DNA of 64,000 bases from positions 7,810,527-7,874,526 of the forward strand of contig CM074804.1 of assembly GCA_037447605.1 (NCBI GenBank). The letters are read 5' to 3'. Made by a program: the position numbers and the translations under genes. Below are positions 26,415-37,541 of this stretch, in pieces. The stretch comes from Zygnema circumcarinatum. Taxonomy: Eukaryota > Streptophyta > Zygnematophyceae > Zygnematales > Zygnemataceae. How positions within the stretch are numbered: position 1 is the first letter of the stretch; each line of letters opens with the position of its first letter. Below the pieces are notes generated by a model, which saw nothing but the letters and a program-made list of their open reading frames with translations, did no database searches and was not told the origin of the DNA.

Positions 26415-29205
26415 ATGGCCATGGAGGTTACTCAAATCCTTCTGAACGCGCAGTCACTTGATGCCCAAGTGCGCAAGCTTGCGGAGGAGAACTTGAAGCA
26501 GTTTGAGGAGCAGAACTTCCCGGTTTTTCTGGCATCTTTAGCCTTGGAGGTAGCTAACCCGGAGAAGCCGGATGAATCGAGGCGGCTGGCAGCCCTGGTC
26601 TTGAAGAACGCTGTGGGTGGAAAGGAGCAAGCGACGAAGCAGACCTTTGCGCAGCGATGGCTGGGGATTGACCCCGCTGTAAGGGCGCAGATTAAGTCGG
26701 CTTTGCTGTCGACACTGACTTCTGTGTCACAGAGCGCTCGACGAGGTGCTTCACAAGCAATCTCAAAGATTGCTTCAATTGAACTGCCCGTTGGACAGTG
26801 GCCTGAGCTGGTGGCAAGCTTGCTTGCGAATATGGGAACTCCAGGGCAGCCGGCTCCTGCTCACGTCAAGCAGAGCACTTTGGAGGCGTTGGGATATGTT
26901 TGTGAAGAAATAGCGGGCACTGATGCTCTTGCACAGGAGCAGGTGAACAGTATATTGACGGCAGTGGTGCAGGGCATGAATCAGAACGAGAGCGATAATG
27001 AAGTGCGCTTGGCAGCAACTCAAGCACTGTTCAACGCACTGGACTTTGCGCACACCAATTTTGAGAATGACATGGAGCGCAATTACATCATGACTGTGGT
27101 GTGCGAAGCAACCCTTTGTCCAGACCATCGCGTGCGACAGTCTGCTTTCGAATGTTTGGTGGCCATCTCGTCCACCTATTATGAGAAGCTCGCTCCATAC
27201 ATGCAGGACATATTTGTAATCACTTCGAAGGCCGTTCGGGAAGATGAGGAATCAGTAGCTCAGCAGGCCATAGAGCTTTGGTCGTCAATATGCGATGAGG
27301 AGATCGACATTCAGGAGGAGTATTCAGGAGATTCGGAAGTTAATAACTATCATTTCATTAAACAAGCTTTGCCTGCATTGGTCCCTATGCTTCTGGAGAC
27401 GCTGACGAAGCAAGAGGAGGGCCAAGACGGAGAGGACGATGTTTGGAACCTGTCCATGGCAGGGGGGCGCTGCCTGGGACTGGTGGCCCGCACTGTGGGA
27501 GACGACATCGTGGAGCTGGTGATGCCCTTCGTGCAGGAGAACATCACGAAGTCCGAATGGCGTTGTCGGGAGGCTGCCACCTATGCTTTTGGATCTATCT
27601 TGGAAGGACCTAGTCTGGAGAAGCTCACTCCCCTAGTGAACATGGCGCTCATTTTCATGCTGAACGCTATGAAGGATGAGAACACACATGTGAAGGACAC
27701 GACTGCCTGGACGTTGGGTCGCATTTTTGAATTTCTCCACGGTCCCAGTGTTGAAACACCAGTTATTACGGCGAACAACCTACCGCACATTCTGAATGTA
27801 CTCCTTGAAAGTATTAAGGATGCACCAAATGTAGCAGAGAAAGTGTGTATTGCCCTTCTCAATCTGGCAGCTGGATACGACCAGGCGGAGGGCTCTTCTC
27901 CTTTGTCTCCCTTTTTTCAGAATATTGTCTCTGCATTGTTGTCCACTTCGGACAGGGACGACGCTCCCGACATGCGCCTTCGAATCACTGCATATGAGAC
28001 ACTGAACGAGGTGATCCGCTCTTCGACTGACGACACCACTCAGACTGTTCTTCGCCTTGTGCCGGTGATCATGCAGAAGCTGAGTCAAACTCTCGACATG
28101 CAAGTTATGTCGAGCGACGACAGAGAAAAGCAGAGCTCGTTGCAGGGGCTACTTTGCGGAGTTCTGACGGTAATCATTCAGAAATTGGAAAAGAAAAGCG
28201 TAAGCATTGCTCAATATGCGGATCAAATGATGCAGCTGTTTCTGAGAGTTTTTGCCTGTCGGCGTGCCACTGTGCATGAGGAAGCCATGCTGGCGATCGG
28301 CGCGTTAGCCCAGGTTACGGGAGTGGAATTTGGCAAGTACATGCAGGAATTCTACCGTTATTTGGAAATGGGCCTGCAGAACTTTGAGGAGTACCAAGTG
28401 TGCTCTGTGACAGTGGGGACTGTGGGAGACATTGCCAGAGCTCTTGAGGACAAGATTCTGCCTTACTGTGATGGCATCATGACACAGCTGCTGAAGGACT
28501 TGTCTAGTAACCAGCTGCATCGAAGTGTGAAGCCTGCCATTTTCGTATGCTTTGGAGATATTGCTCTGGCTATCGGCGAACATTTCGAAAAGTATTTACT
28601 GTATGCGATGCCTATGCTTCAAAGTGCAGCTGAACTTTCAGCACAACAGATACAGCGAGATGATGAGATGGTGGAGTACAACAACCGTTTGCGCGTTGGC
28701 ATACTTGAGGCCTACACCGGAATTTTCCAGGGTCTCAAGCCAAACAAACAAGAGATCATGCATCAATATTGTGACCATATTCTGTTTTTCATTGCGAACG
28801 TATATCACGACAAGGACAGGTCTGTTTCTGTTTAAAACCTTTGTTCTTTACACCAAGCCAGTGTGTCTGTCTAGCTGGCTGTCTGTCCCTCTGTTTCTGT
28901 CAGTTCACCTTCTATCACGATATGCTGCTATTGAATATGCACTCGTATTGTATTGCTGCACACTTACGAACTGTGTGGCTCTGCTCAAACTGTTTATGGG
29001 TATCAGGGACGACGCAGTGACATCGGCAGCTCTGGAGCTGATGGGCGATGTGGGCGAAGCACTTAAGGCCGCTGCACCGGCCTTTTTCGCCAAGCACCCC
29101 TTCCACAGGGAGTTTCTCGAAGAGGGCTTGACACATGATGATCCGAAAATAAAGGACACATCGAACTGGTCTCGAGACCAAATTCTTAACATTAAACGCG
29201 ATTGA
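26415..29205 (+). CDS. KPNB1: Importin subunit beta-1 (two exons, 867 aa)
   Basis: Nuclear import receptor that carries importin-alpha/NLS cargo or direct cargo through the pore and is released by RanGTP. Exons 26415-28819 and 29007-29205 join in frame across a GT-AG intron (Lys-Asp-Arg-Asp-Asp at the junction). The protein starts MAMEVTQILLNAQSLDAQVR and has an N-terminal importin-beta (Ran-binding) region at about residues 20-100, with HEAT repeats throughout. An acidic loop QEEGQDGEDDVW at about residues 333-345 matches the position of the acidic loop of animal importin-beta. It ends NWSRDQILNIKRD. Length is close to the usual 870-876 residues, so it looks complete. The single intron contrasts with the intron-dense genes on both sides. 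Confidence 0.96.
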
Positions 29206-30439
29206 GACCCTGGCTGGTTTGTCCGAGCAGAGAACGGCGTAAGGTAGTGTCTAAAGGCGTCAGAGAGGGGGAGCTCCTGTCGGTTTGTCATTGCAGAGAG
29301 TATGTACCAGTCATGTCTGGGCATTGCAGAGAGTATATACCGGTCATGGCGGGGTATTGTACCAGTCATGGCCGGTATAGGAATGTCAGCAAGGGGAGTA
29401 CGACAACACTGAAGCTCGTAAAGGCAGCTGCCTGCTTCGCTCGCAGCGGTCTTGTAGTAGAGGGTCATTGTCGGAGAATGGATTCCTTCATAAAGGTCTA
29501 ATGTCACTCTATTTTTTTGAAGAAGGTCGTGTTCTACGTCTCGTGTTGTTCAGATGGAGAAGTCCAAACCTCTACCTTCTTGTAGGGCGTTTAATGGAAA
29601 GGGCTGGGTAAGCAGTGCTCATGATCTCACTGCCCCTGGACGTTTGCGTCTAAATGATTGTGCGTTGACTTACCTTGCAGCAATGTAGTGACTGCAGGTG
29701 TCTGCACGTGTGCTGTCTGCCTGCCCTTTGCAACAGGGAACATTGCTCTGAATTCACTCCCTACTTTGTGAAGGTGAAAGTCTCGCGGTGTCGTTTGTTA
29801 CTGAAGGAGAGAAAAGTTGACCTCCATGTCTTGACTCAGTGGAAAGGGGTGGTGTCTGTGTCTGCAAGTATGCCCCCCCCTCATCCGTCAATTTTCCCCC
29901 TTTGTCTCAGCTTTGGTGAGCAGAGGGCGGAGCTTGGGCCCTTGTGACTGGGAGGTACATGGTGAAGCGCTACAGTACCCCCTCCTTGCTGTTCTAGAAA
30001 AGGCTGAAGGTGAGTGTAAAGCACACTGTGCAGTACAAAAGGATAAATGATGTTTTGGGTAAAGGAATAGGGTGTACCAGACTTTTGAAGCTTTTTTCCG
30101 ACAGCATCATGCGAAAATCTCATTTCTCTGGAGTCCGGCTTCAGCTCCAAACCTGCAGTTATTGAAAGTTTTTAATACACAACGACAAGCCTCTGCGGAA
30201 GCACATTTTTGAATTCCCGGGGAGGTCTGAACCTGTCACGCGCAGTCTCCGACTTGAGTTGTGAAGTCTTGAGTCTATACCCCTTCGACATCTCAGACTT
30301 AAAAACCGTTCGATGCTTGCAAGTCTGACATACCCTAATAGGGTATGTCGTAATGAGTAAGGGCAAACAAAGGGAGGACAAAAGAAGACGTCATGTCTTG
30401 CTTGATGCAGAGTTCAACTAATAGCCTTCCTTTCGTTTG

Positions 30440-30630
30440 TAAACATTCGCGACCGGCTCCTCGTGGTTCCCTTGTTTTTGTACGTGTCCATGCAGATCTG
30501 ATGCCATTTTCGGGGAAGTGATGTGACATTGATCTCACGATGGCGATGATGTCATCAAATGTACATAGACAAAATCATCATGGGGAACTACGAGGAACTG
30601 GCCACAGAGGACATAAGCACAGGAGAAGAA
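30440..30630. mobile_element. Possible MITE-like element with inverted ends
   Basis: The left end GGCTCCTCGTGGTTCCC (30445-30461) is the imperfect inverse of GGGGAACTACGAGGAACTGG near 30581-30600, giving a small stem-loop element. A related copy in opposite orientation lies at 25735-25865. No transposase is present and target duplications were not resolved. Confidence 0.35.
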
Positions 30631-30740
30631 AGCTAGGAGCTGAAAGCTACGCCTGGGCCCAACAACGCAGTGCATTTTAGGAAGTTGAAATTAGCATTGG
30701 TCTAAAGCAACTTCCCCAAATGACATTCATGTTCACGAAC

Positions 30741-30763
30741 ATCGATCGATCGATCGATCGATG
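30741..30763. repeat. (ATCG)n microsatellite
   Basis: About five and a half perfect ATCG units. Confidence 0.9.
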
Positions 30764-30939
30764 CTGAGTATTTCCAAATATGAGCCACCAAATGTTCCTA
30801 AAATTCCGCGGCTGCGCGCGGTACGCGCACCACGCGGGACGGAACGGAGTGAGCGATCTGTGCTCTAAAACCCGCTTAACAGAACGGCGAGAAACATAGA
30901 CATAGAAAGCGACTGGCCGTCCAGGCGTTGTGCTCGGTA

Positions 30940-31030
30940 GAGGTGAGGGGGAGGGTGGGAGGCCATGGCGGAAGGAATTTGACAGTGAGGGAGGAGGAGG
31001 AAGGAGAGGAGAAAAGTTGTAGCTGAGGAA
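30940..31030 (+). promoter_or_regulatory. Purine-rich leader of the RING gene
   Basis: GGTGAGGGGGAGGGTGGGAGG and GAGGGAGGAGGAGGAAGGAG tracts lie between 30940 and 31012, directly before the ATG at 31031. Composition matches the leaders of the HEATR5-like, importin and exportin genes here. Confidence 0.3.
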
Positions 31031-33646
31031 ATGACGCCCATGAAGACGCAGGTTTTGAAGGAGGCGCTGCTGGACTGCTTGCAGTGCCCGCTGTGCGGAC
31101 GGCTCTGTCAGAAGGCGACAACCATTGTGGAATGTCTCCACACATGTGAGTGATGACTACTGGGATGTTAGCATGGGAAAAGGGCTGCAGGGTCAGGTTC
31201 GAGCGGGAGAGTGTTGGTTCAGCCAGATCATTCCTGAAAATGTTGAAAGTTCAAGGACGAGTTTGAAGCAGACCGGCATATATCCAAACAACCATTGGAG
31301 ATATTGATCAGAAGTGAAGTGTATTCCAAAAGGATTAGAATTGAATTTCCATACGGCTTCATTCGCATTGTGCACGTCGCCTCCTCTCCACTATTGCACT
31401 CTACCATGTCAGATGACGAATGCGAATTTTATCACGAAAAAAGAACAGCTGTCGTGAAAAAGGAAATATCGCAGAGTAGAAGTTATTGCGCTCATTTTAT
31501 CATTCGTCAAGTCACCAGACTGGGAGCCTAATGGCCTTTGATTCCTGTTGTAGTATGACTGTTTGCCGTTGGCTTTGCGACTATAGCTAGTGTATGATTA
31601 AAGATATAGGAATTTAGAATATGCTAACGAAGCTACAGCGATGTATCGTAGATCACACACAGCGCGGTATGGGAGTACTACTCGATTAATTAATATTCGA
31701 TTTAGCCGCTAGTTTCGTCGTCAGTTCCTTGTTACTTGGAGACAATTCGATTGCAACAATTTTGTTGGCCTTTATAAGGTTCGCATGTGTGGAACGTCAT
31801 ACGGTTCGTGCAATTTTTTGTCTTAAGAAATCCGAATCATTTTATTGTGAAGTTTCGTTCTTGTGATTCACAGTCTGCCATCGATGTATCACAAAGAGGT
31901 TGAAGGACGGCCAGGAGAATTTTTGTCCTGAGTGCGATGTCAGTTTAGGCCATCGACCTTTCGAGATGCTCAGGTATGGTCTCATGTTGTTTGAATTCTT
32001 GGAGCTTTGAATTATTAGTCAATTCTCACTTTCAGTCACTGGAGAAAATATAATATCCATTATTAGGACCATCAATGATTGCAAACACTTTGTTGCAGTT
32101 CTCTTTTGTCTATAGTTCACCTGTTGTTTGTCTAGCAGCTTTTTTTTCCCCGGTATGTCTTATTCAGTGCTTCTACATCTTCGCCAGTCTGTAGGAATTG
32201 TTGAGGTTTGATGAGCCACTCCGCTGCCAATGGATGCAGACTCGACCGCCAAATTGGAGCCATTCGAATGAAACTGTTCTCTGATAAGCTTCAAGAGGCA
32301 GAGTCTTGCCGAGTGGGAAGTGGCAAATTCAGGTCCGGCATTCATCGGAGTGTTTATCGCCCCGCTTTTTGCCAGCACGAGAATAGAGATTGCGATGGAA
32401 CTGTTTGGCTTGGCGCCCTGAGCTTATTCTAATGCCAAGTAACCATTAGCTTCATCCTTTCTTATTTTCGTCACTATTCTGTTGGCTCACTTCAATATTT
32501 CCTTTTTTGAAGATAGCTTCGCCTAACTGTTTGTATAGGAGGGGAAAATGCTTATCTCTGACAATACAGTTTCCATCTGCAGAAGTGCCGACAACCTGGA
32601 TCAGTCAGACTCAGATTTGGAACAGGAGCTCCATTCCTCTAAGGTGAGCTCCGCCTATTCAGCTTGACAAGGATACTAAAGCTAGTATCGTTGGAATCAG
32701 TGGCACGGTTTGTTGACTGAAGTCACTTGTCCATTCTTCTAAACTCTACCATTATGTTGCTTCTGTGTCCTTACTGCTTATGCCTTTACATTTCTCTGGT
32801 GTTCCAATATTTCAGAAGAAACTAAGGTGAGAGTTAGAGGCAAATCCTGGGACATATTTTGGCGCCTACTCCATCACAGTAGTGTTGGTAAAGGAAGTCT
32901 GCTAACGGACTGGCGATCATTTTGTACTTGCCGTCTGCTTGATGCAGTTTGGAACGAAAAAAGTTGTATTTCTGGTCGAGGTGAGACCAACACGGAAGTG
33001 TGTCTACTTTTTTGTGACTTAAGATTACTTTTCAATACGTGTGCAGATGCAGATTGCAGAGTTAGAAGCCGCTTTGCAAGCGGAACGGCACTGGCGAATT
33101 TCTGCAGAAATGGCAGTTGGATCCCTGGAACACTTCTGGACGAAAAGTTGTGAGCTCTTTCACAAGCTTGTCGCAAATTCTAGGTATGCCAAGGGGTTTA
33201 TTAGTGAGGCAAAATCTACAGCGCAAGGTGTTATAGACGACTTAGATATGCAGGAAAACCAGTCAAATAGTGTTCAGAAACTTAAGAACGTACAAATTCT
33301 TCTGGAGAAAGTGGATTGCGTCGGCTCATCAAGCCATTTTGGGTCAGTGGAAGAGATCATAAATGCATTTACTTTCCTTCAACAGCAGCAGCGGCAGCAG
33401 CAGCAACGCCAACAGGAACAGACTGGCAACGGAGGGCATAGAGATTCAAAGGTAGTTCGAGTGAAGAGAAACTCCAGGGAACCTGATCCAGCTAGATACC
33501 GAGCTGAAGCTAGGTCATTGTTAAAGCGGCAAAAAGTATTAGACATGAAGGAATTGAGCCAACGCACAAGTGTGCTGGAAAAGAGAACTCTTTGTGGCAA
33601 AGTCCAGAGGTGTCCTAGCAGAAGACGAAGCCCCATTTCTGAGTGA
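31031..33646 (+). CDS. DRIP/PCGF-like RING-finger protein, probable E3 ubiquitin ligase (six exons, about 333 aa)
   Basis: The C3HC4 RING spans exons 1-2: CPLC, then CLHTFCHRC, then CPEC, with spacing typical of the Polycomb-RING/DRIP group (plant DRIP1/2 target DREB2A). After it, MLRLDRQIGAIRMKLFSDKL resembles the conserved segment that follows the RING in DRIP proteins. Exons joined in frame: 31031-31145, 31874-31973, 32240-32332, 32583-32643, 32948-32980, 33047-33646. The last exon encodes a probable coiled coil (MQIAELEAALQAERHWR), a Gln-rich run near 33381-33420 and a basic C-terminus. I see no C-terminal RAWUL ubiquitin-like domain, so it is shorter than typical DRIPs. An 11-nt candidate microexon (32816-32826) was left out because it breaks the frame into the next exon. 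The RING is certain; the internal exons are less so. Confidence 0.75.
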
Positions 33647-34292
33647 ACATCTGTCATCCCTGTCATCCTCTCCTATTCCCTTGAGCCTCCGTGGAACATT
33701 TCGAGGGGTAAAACTGCATGACTCGCGTCCTCATCGTTCATCACAATTCCTTCAGTCCGACTGCCAATGAGCGAAAAGGGCTCTCAAGGGTTTCCTATGA
33801 AACGAGGTGGGTGCTCGGTGAGGACGAGGTTCCATCTTCGACGTGTAGTTTAAATCCGTGCCTGACCTTTCTTCACATCCGCCATTCGCTCCATCTTTGT
33901 TCTTTCCTAACTGTCGCTTAGGCAGAGTATTATCTTCTAGAGACTGTCGATGTGTTTAGAAGATCTCTTCTGGAGAAAGCTCAGTGCCAACTTGTTCATA
34001 TGACTCAAAGCTGAATCAACCCGTTCGTCCCAAGTCCATCTACCAAGCGATTTGAGTTTGTGAGTGAACCACTCGGAGGCTGTTGAGGACCCGAACATGT
34101 AAAGTGAAATCCAACCAAACATTGCATCCAAAATCCCAACAAAATAGGCACCCAAATGGCATTCAACAATTTGGAAACTGCCAGGAAGCAGCAGCACAAC
34201 AGAAGTGTAGGTTCCATTTAACGCCTCAAGGTACTTCCGTGGTCAACAAAGAACACAGAACATGGAACCGCTAATCTGAACCACTTTACAAT
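33647..34292. other. Intergenic region, nothing recognised
   Basis: 3' flank of the RING gene. A minus-strand open frame at 33937-34197 (86 codons) has no recognisable domain and is not supported as a gene. Confidence 0.4.
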
Positions 34293-35153
34293 TTACTTCG
34301 GCGGAGGCAGCGCCTTGCTCCGCGAAACACCTATCTCGTAGGCGTTCACTTTGGCGGCACAACCGAAGGGCGCTCACCGACTTGTGGAAGGACTTCTTGG
34401 TCGGTGCAACGTTGACAAACATTAAGAGCTTGGCTCCCCCTCCAAAGCACCGCTGCCGAATGCACAGAAAACAAAAAAAAGTTTTAGCAACAATCTTCTG
34501 AGCTCTCAAGCACAAGCATCCCTTGTTATTTAAAAAGCGAAAGGGGTGAAGGAAATTCGCACCTAAACTTTTTTCAGCCTTCTTTTCAGCTTGGCCGTGG
34601 GCCAGGTGTGACAGGGGTGCCACCCTCCGCCGCGCCCTCCTCTTCGACGGACAAGGGGCGTCCCCGGCAAAAGATACGAATATCGCCCCCCAGGTCCAAT
34701 ATTTGTTGTTCGCCTTCCAATATTTTTTGCTTGCCTTCCAATATTTTTTGTTCGCCTTCCAATATTTTTTGTTCGCCTTCCAATATTTGTTGCCTACCGC
34801 GAAGCATTGTATTCTCACCGTGAAGCATCTGACACACCGCATTATTAGATGGCTCTTCAGCATTAAGGAATGCGATATTGCACACGCGTCAAACTTGCAG
34901 CGCGCGCTTGGCTCTCTGGACTAACCTCACGCAAATCTTGCACTAAGGAAAAATCAAAACTCACCGCACTCGAACGGCTCGCCACATCAGCCGGCCCAGC
35001 GCCAGCCTCGTTCTCACGACGCTTACATTTGTCCGCGTTGCAATTACAATTGGCGGTGCAATTTACTCCTCTCTCCCTACAAGCGCAAGTACGTTCACAC
35101 TTTTTATCCTTGCTGCACAGACATCCTCCCGCTTCATTCGTAATCTCAGGCAT
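34293..35153 (-). pseudogene. Kinesin-14-like remnant: CXC-like Cys-rich region, coiled coil and the two ends of a motor domain
   Basis: Read on the minus strand, three kinesin-like blocks occur in order. From an ATG at 35153, a Cys-rich CXC-like region (about 35130-35013) contains CSKDKKCERTCACRERG and CNCNADKC. A heptad block follows, repeating ILEGEQK (34795-34697). It runs into GGDIRIFCRGRPL (34691-34653), the start of a C-terminal kinesin-14 motor. Near 34444-34401, GGGAKLLMFVNVAP matches the end of a kinesin motor. About 290 residues of motor, including the ATP-binding P-loop, are missing between them. Two frame changes are visible: the Cys-rich frame stops near 34863, just where the coiled-coil frame takes over, and after SALRL the kinesin-like reading (AKVNAYEIGVSRSKALPPPK then stop) lies in another frame. 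An acceptor-like site precedes the last block. It looks dead, or chimeric; an assembly error could contribute. Confidence 0.6.
34697..34795. repeat. 21-bp tandem repeat encoding heptads of the kinesin-like coiled coil
   Basis: Nearly five copies of a 21-bp unit of type CAATATTTTTTGTTCGCCTT. On the minus strand each encodes one seven-residue heptad (ILEGEQK), so repeat length equals one coiled-coil turn pair. Confidence 0.85.
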
Positions 35154-35182
35154 ATTGAATACACAGGGCGCTGTCAAGGCGG

Positions 35183-35183
<1 letters not shown>

Positions 35184-35221
<38 letters not shown>
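35184..35221. repeat. (GA)n microsatellite
   Basis: About 18 GA units just upstream, on the minus strand, of the kinesin-like Cys-rich frame. Confidence 0.95.
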
Positions 35222-35601
35222 GGCGGGCGGAAGCAGGGCCCAAATTCCGAGTGCCTGCCCGGGCGGCCCCTCCAAGGGATTTTTTTTACCGTCTGGCTGT
35301 GCAGGTCCAAAACCCCGCCCGCCGGCAAATATTGGGCTTGAACACGACGATGTGGGCCGTCCGATCTGGAGGGCTTTGAGATTCACAAATTCCACTCGAC
35401 ACGTGGCAGCAAGCTGTGAGATGTGCGCACGCATGTGTGCCTCCACGAGAACATACTTTTAGTTGACTCGACGGGGGAGAAGGGAGGGGGCTCCCGGGCC
35501 GCGGCAACGCTTCAATTTTTACCTGAACGCGGCCGCAAACATTTTTCAACCGACGCGAGCGAACAAACACATTTCATGGCATCGGCCGGCTTTTTACCCA
35601 T

Positions 35602-36144
35602 TACAGTGGGGGGTCCTCGTATTTACCACCCCAAGGAGTGCGTCCTCAATATTTTCGCCCCAATTTTGCCGAAACCACTTTTTTGTACGGTAACTTGTGT
35701 TAGCCGTACTGTTCGTACTGTTCGTACTGTTCGTACTGCCCGTACTGTCCTTATTATCTGTACTAGCCGTTACGGGCTTACGCAAAACGCACCTAATCTC
35801 CCCGCTCGTGCCGCCGTAAGAGGCGCTCGCTCCTCTCCCCGACTTCTTGACTTAGATACGATACGGTACGATACGATACGGTCAATACGATACGAAACTC
35901 CCCGATGGATAACGACAGTATGTACGACAGTATATGCGTCACGATATGTCACGATACGATACGATGCTAAATGATACAGTACGATATGGTACGATATGGT
36001 ACGGTACGATACGTACGGTTCAACATGAACTTTAACATAATACCGCCCGTCTATTCGTAACACGAACCTTATATATGCAAATTTAATATTTTCGCCTCAT
36101 TTTGCCCGGAACCAGGGTGGAAAATATGAGGACCCCCTACTGTA
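35602..36144. mobile_element. Non-autonomous DNA transposon with about 29-bp terminal inverted repeats
   Basis: The left end TACAGTGGGGGGTCCTCGTA (35602 on, to 35630) is the imperfect inverse of the right end at 36116-36144 (26 of 29 positions match by eye). Both begin with TA followed by CAGT, a layout seen in pogo/Tc1-mariner-type elements that insert at TA. The interior holds no transposase. It carries sequence shared with the elements at 37462 and 54339 (AATTTTGCCGAAACCAC) plus GATAC-type repeats. Confidence 0.6.
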
Positions 36145-36540
36145 GGGGGGGTCAGACATTGACCATGACCGTACTAAATTTCCGAATTTAGTATACAGTC
36201 AACAGTCCTCATATTTTCGCCATGGTTTTGGCAATTATGAGGCGAAAATATTGGTTTTTGCAAATAGAAGGTTCGTGTTACCAATAGACGGGCGGTATTG
36301 TTAGAGTTCATGTTGGACCGTCCGTATCGTACCGTACCTTATCGTACCGTATCGTACCGAGTCGTTTAGTATCGTATCGTATCGTGTTGTATCGAAGCCA
36401 AGAAGGAGGAAAGACGAGCGAGCGCCTCTTACGGCGGCACGTGCGGGAAGATTCGGTGAGTTTTGCTGAATCCCGTAACGGCTAGTACAGCAAGTACGGC
36501 TAGTACGTCTAGTACGGTTTTTAGGGTTTTGTAGCACAAG
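35690..36540. repeat. Diverged long inverted repeat with GATAC-rich arms
   Basis: The left arm (about 35700-36103) and right arm (about 36238-36535) are inverted relatives. Examples are GCCGCCGTAAGAGGCGCTCG (35811-35830) against CGAGCGCCTCTTACGGCGGC (36418-36437), and TAATACCGCCCGTCTATT (36038-36055) against AATAGACGGGCGGTATT (36283-36299). The centre (36104-36237) holds the right end of the 35602 element and another CAGT-type end. The arms are interrupted by (GATAC)n-like stretches. Confidence 0.7.
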
Positions 36541-37461
36541 ATAAGTGGGGTTAAACAAAGACTGCTGAGCTAGCTGCAGGTGCTGTACGGCCACTCGCGC
36601 GTCCGTGCTGAAACTGACGTAGGGTTGGGGTGGTGCTGTGGGTCTGCCTGCAGCATAGAGCTAGGATCCGGGGGATTCAGAGGTATGCGCAGCGGAAGAC
36701 GTAGGGATTCTGAAGACGTTCCCACCGGCGGCTGGACTTGATGCGCAAAGAGCCCTTCCTTGGGGACCCTCCTCCCCTGTCCTCTCCTCGGCTAGTCTCT
36801 TAGCTAGGCTTCTAGTGATCATTGGTCATTGAGAGTAATGCAAGGCAAGATAGAGCAAGATAGGGGCTTGGCATAGTGGCAGCAGAGGGAAAACAGGACA
36901 CAACTTAGATAAAGGTGGTATTTTGGAAACCCACCCCAGCCAACGGTTGGCTGGGGAATGTCATTACAATGAAATTGTCTTCTCACTGAAATCTTTGTCT
37001 AACTGGGCTGAATGGGACGTCTAAATGCTATCAGCAAGAAGACTCTTTCTCTCTCTCTCTCTCTNNNNNNNNNNAAGCATCACTGACATCCCATCTACTT
37101 AACACTGACAATAGATCTTGAGTCTTAGCAGTGGCAGTCTCTGATTGGCCAACTGCCCACTGAGAGGCCTGACTGACTACGTGGAGCCTTCGGATAGGTC
37201 AACGAATGATAATCGGCGGCCTTAGGCGGTGTTCCCGAGTGCGCCTTGCTGGATAGTGTGCCGTTCCGTGGACCGCCAACGCATGGCGCCGCCTTCTCTT
37301 AATCTCCGTTGGCAGCTCCTGGATTCCGTTGATCCGCGACACGGAAGAGGCCTATGTCAAGTACAACTGAACGGACGCGGATCCGCCGAACGCAGCTCCG
37401 TTACGCTACAGTTTCTAGGGTTTTAGGGGTACGGATAGTACGGATACTACGGCTAACACAG
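36541..37461. other. Intergenic stretch without recognised gene
   Basis: Open frames are short and featureless. Contains a CT microsatellite next to the 10-N gap. Confidence 0.4.
37065..37074. other. Assembly gap (10 N)
   Basis: Ten N directly after a (CT)n run, so the missing sequence is probably microsatellite of unknown length. Confidence 0.99.
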
Positions 37462-37541
37462 AGTTACCGTACAAAAAGGTGGTTTCGGCAAAATCGGGGC
37501 GAATTTCTTGGGGACGCACTGTACAGGGTGGAAAATATGAG
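37462..37541. mobile_element. Solo end of the dispersed CAGTGCGTCC-type repeat
   Basis: About 80 bp match 54339-54418 in inverted orientation with few differences, including TTACCGTACAAAAAGGTGGT and CTTGGGGACGCACTGTACA. It is an element end without a visible partner nearby. Confidence 0.6.

Larger units (their letters stand above)
29206..30939. other. Intergenic region between importin-beta and RING genes
   Basis: It contains short imperfect repeats of a GTACCAGTCATG-type motif (29300-29385), a small element with inverted ends (about 30440-30630) and an (ATCG)n microsatellite (30741-30763). Open frames in this stretch show no recognisable domain. Confidence 0.5.

Noticed and set aside
26415..29205. 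Importin-beta as a processed retrocopy because of its single intron
   Set aside because: It keeps an in-frame intron, has full normal length with no poly-A tract at its end, and intron-poor importin-beta genes are known in plants.
35594..35785. Frames starting SYRTKxWFRQN found near 35.7, 37.5 and 54.4 kb as a protein family
   Set aside because: The shared peptide is a translation of the element end GCCGAAACCACxTTTTTGTACGG; frames end quickly and have no conserved length.
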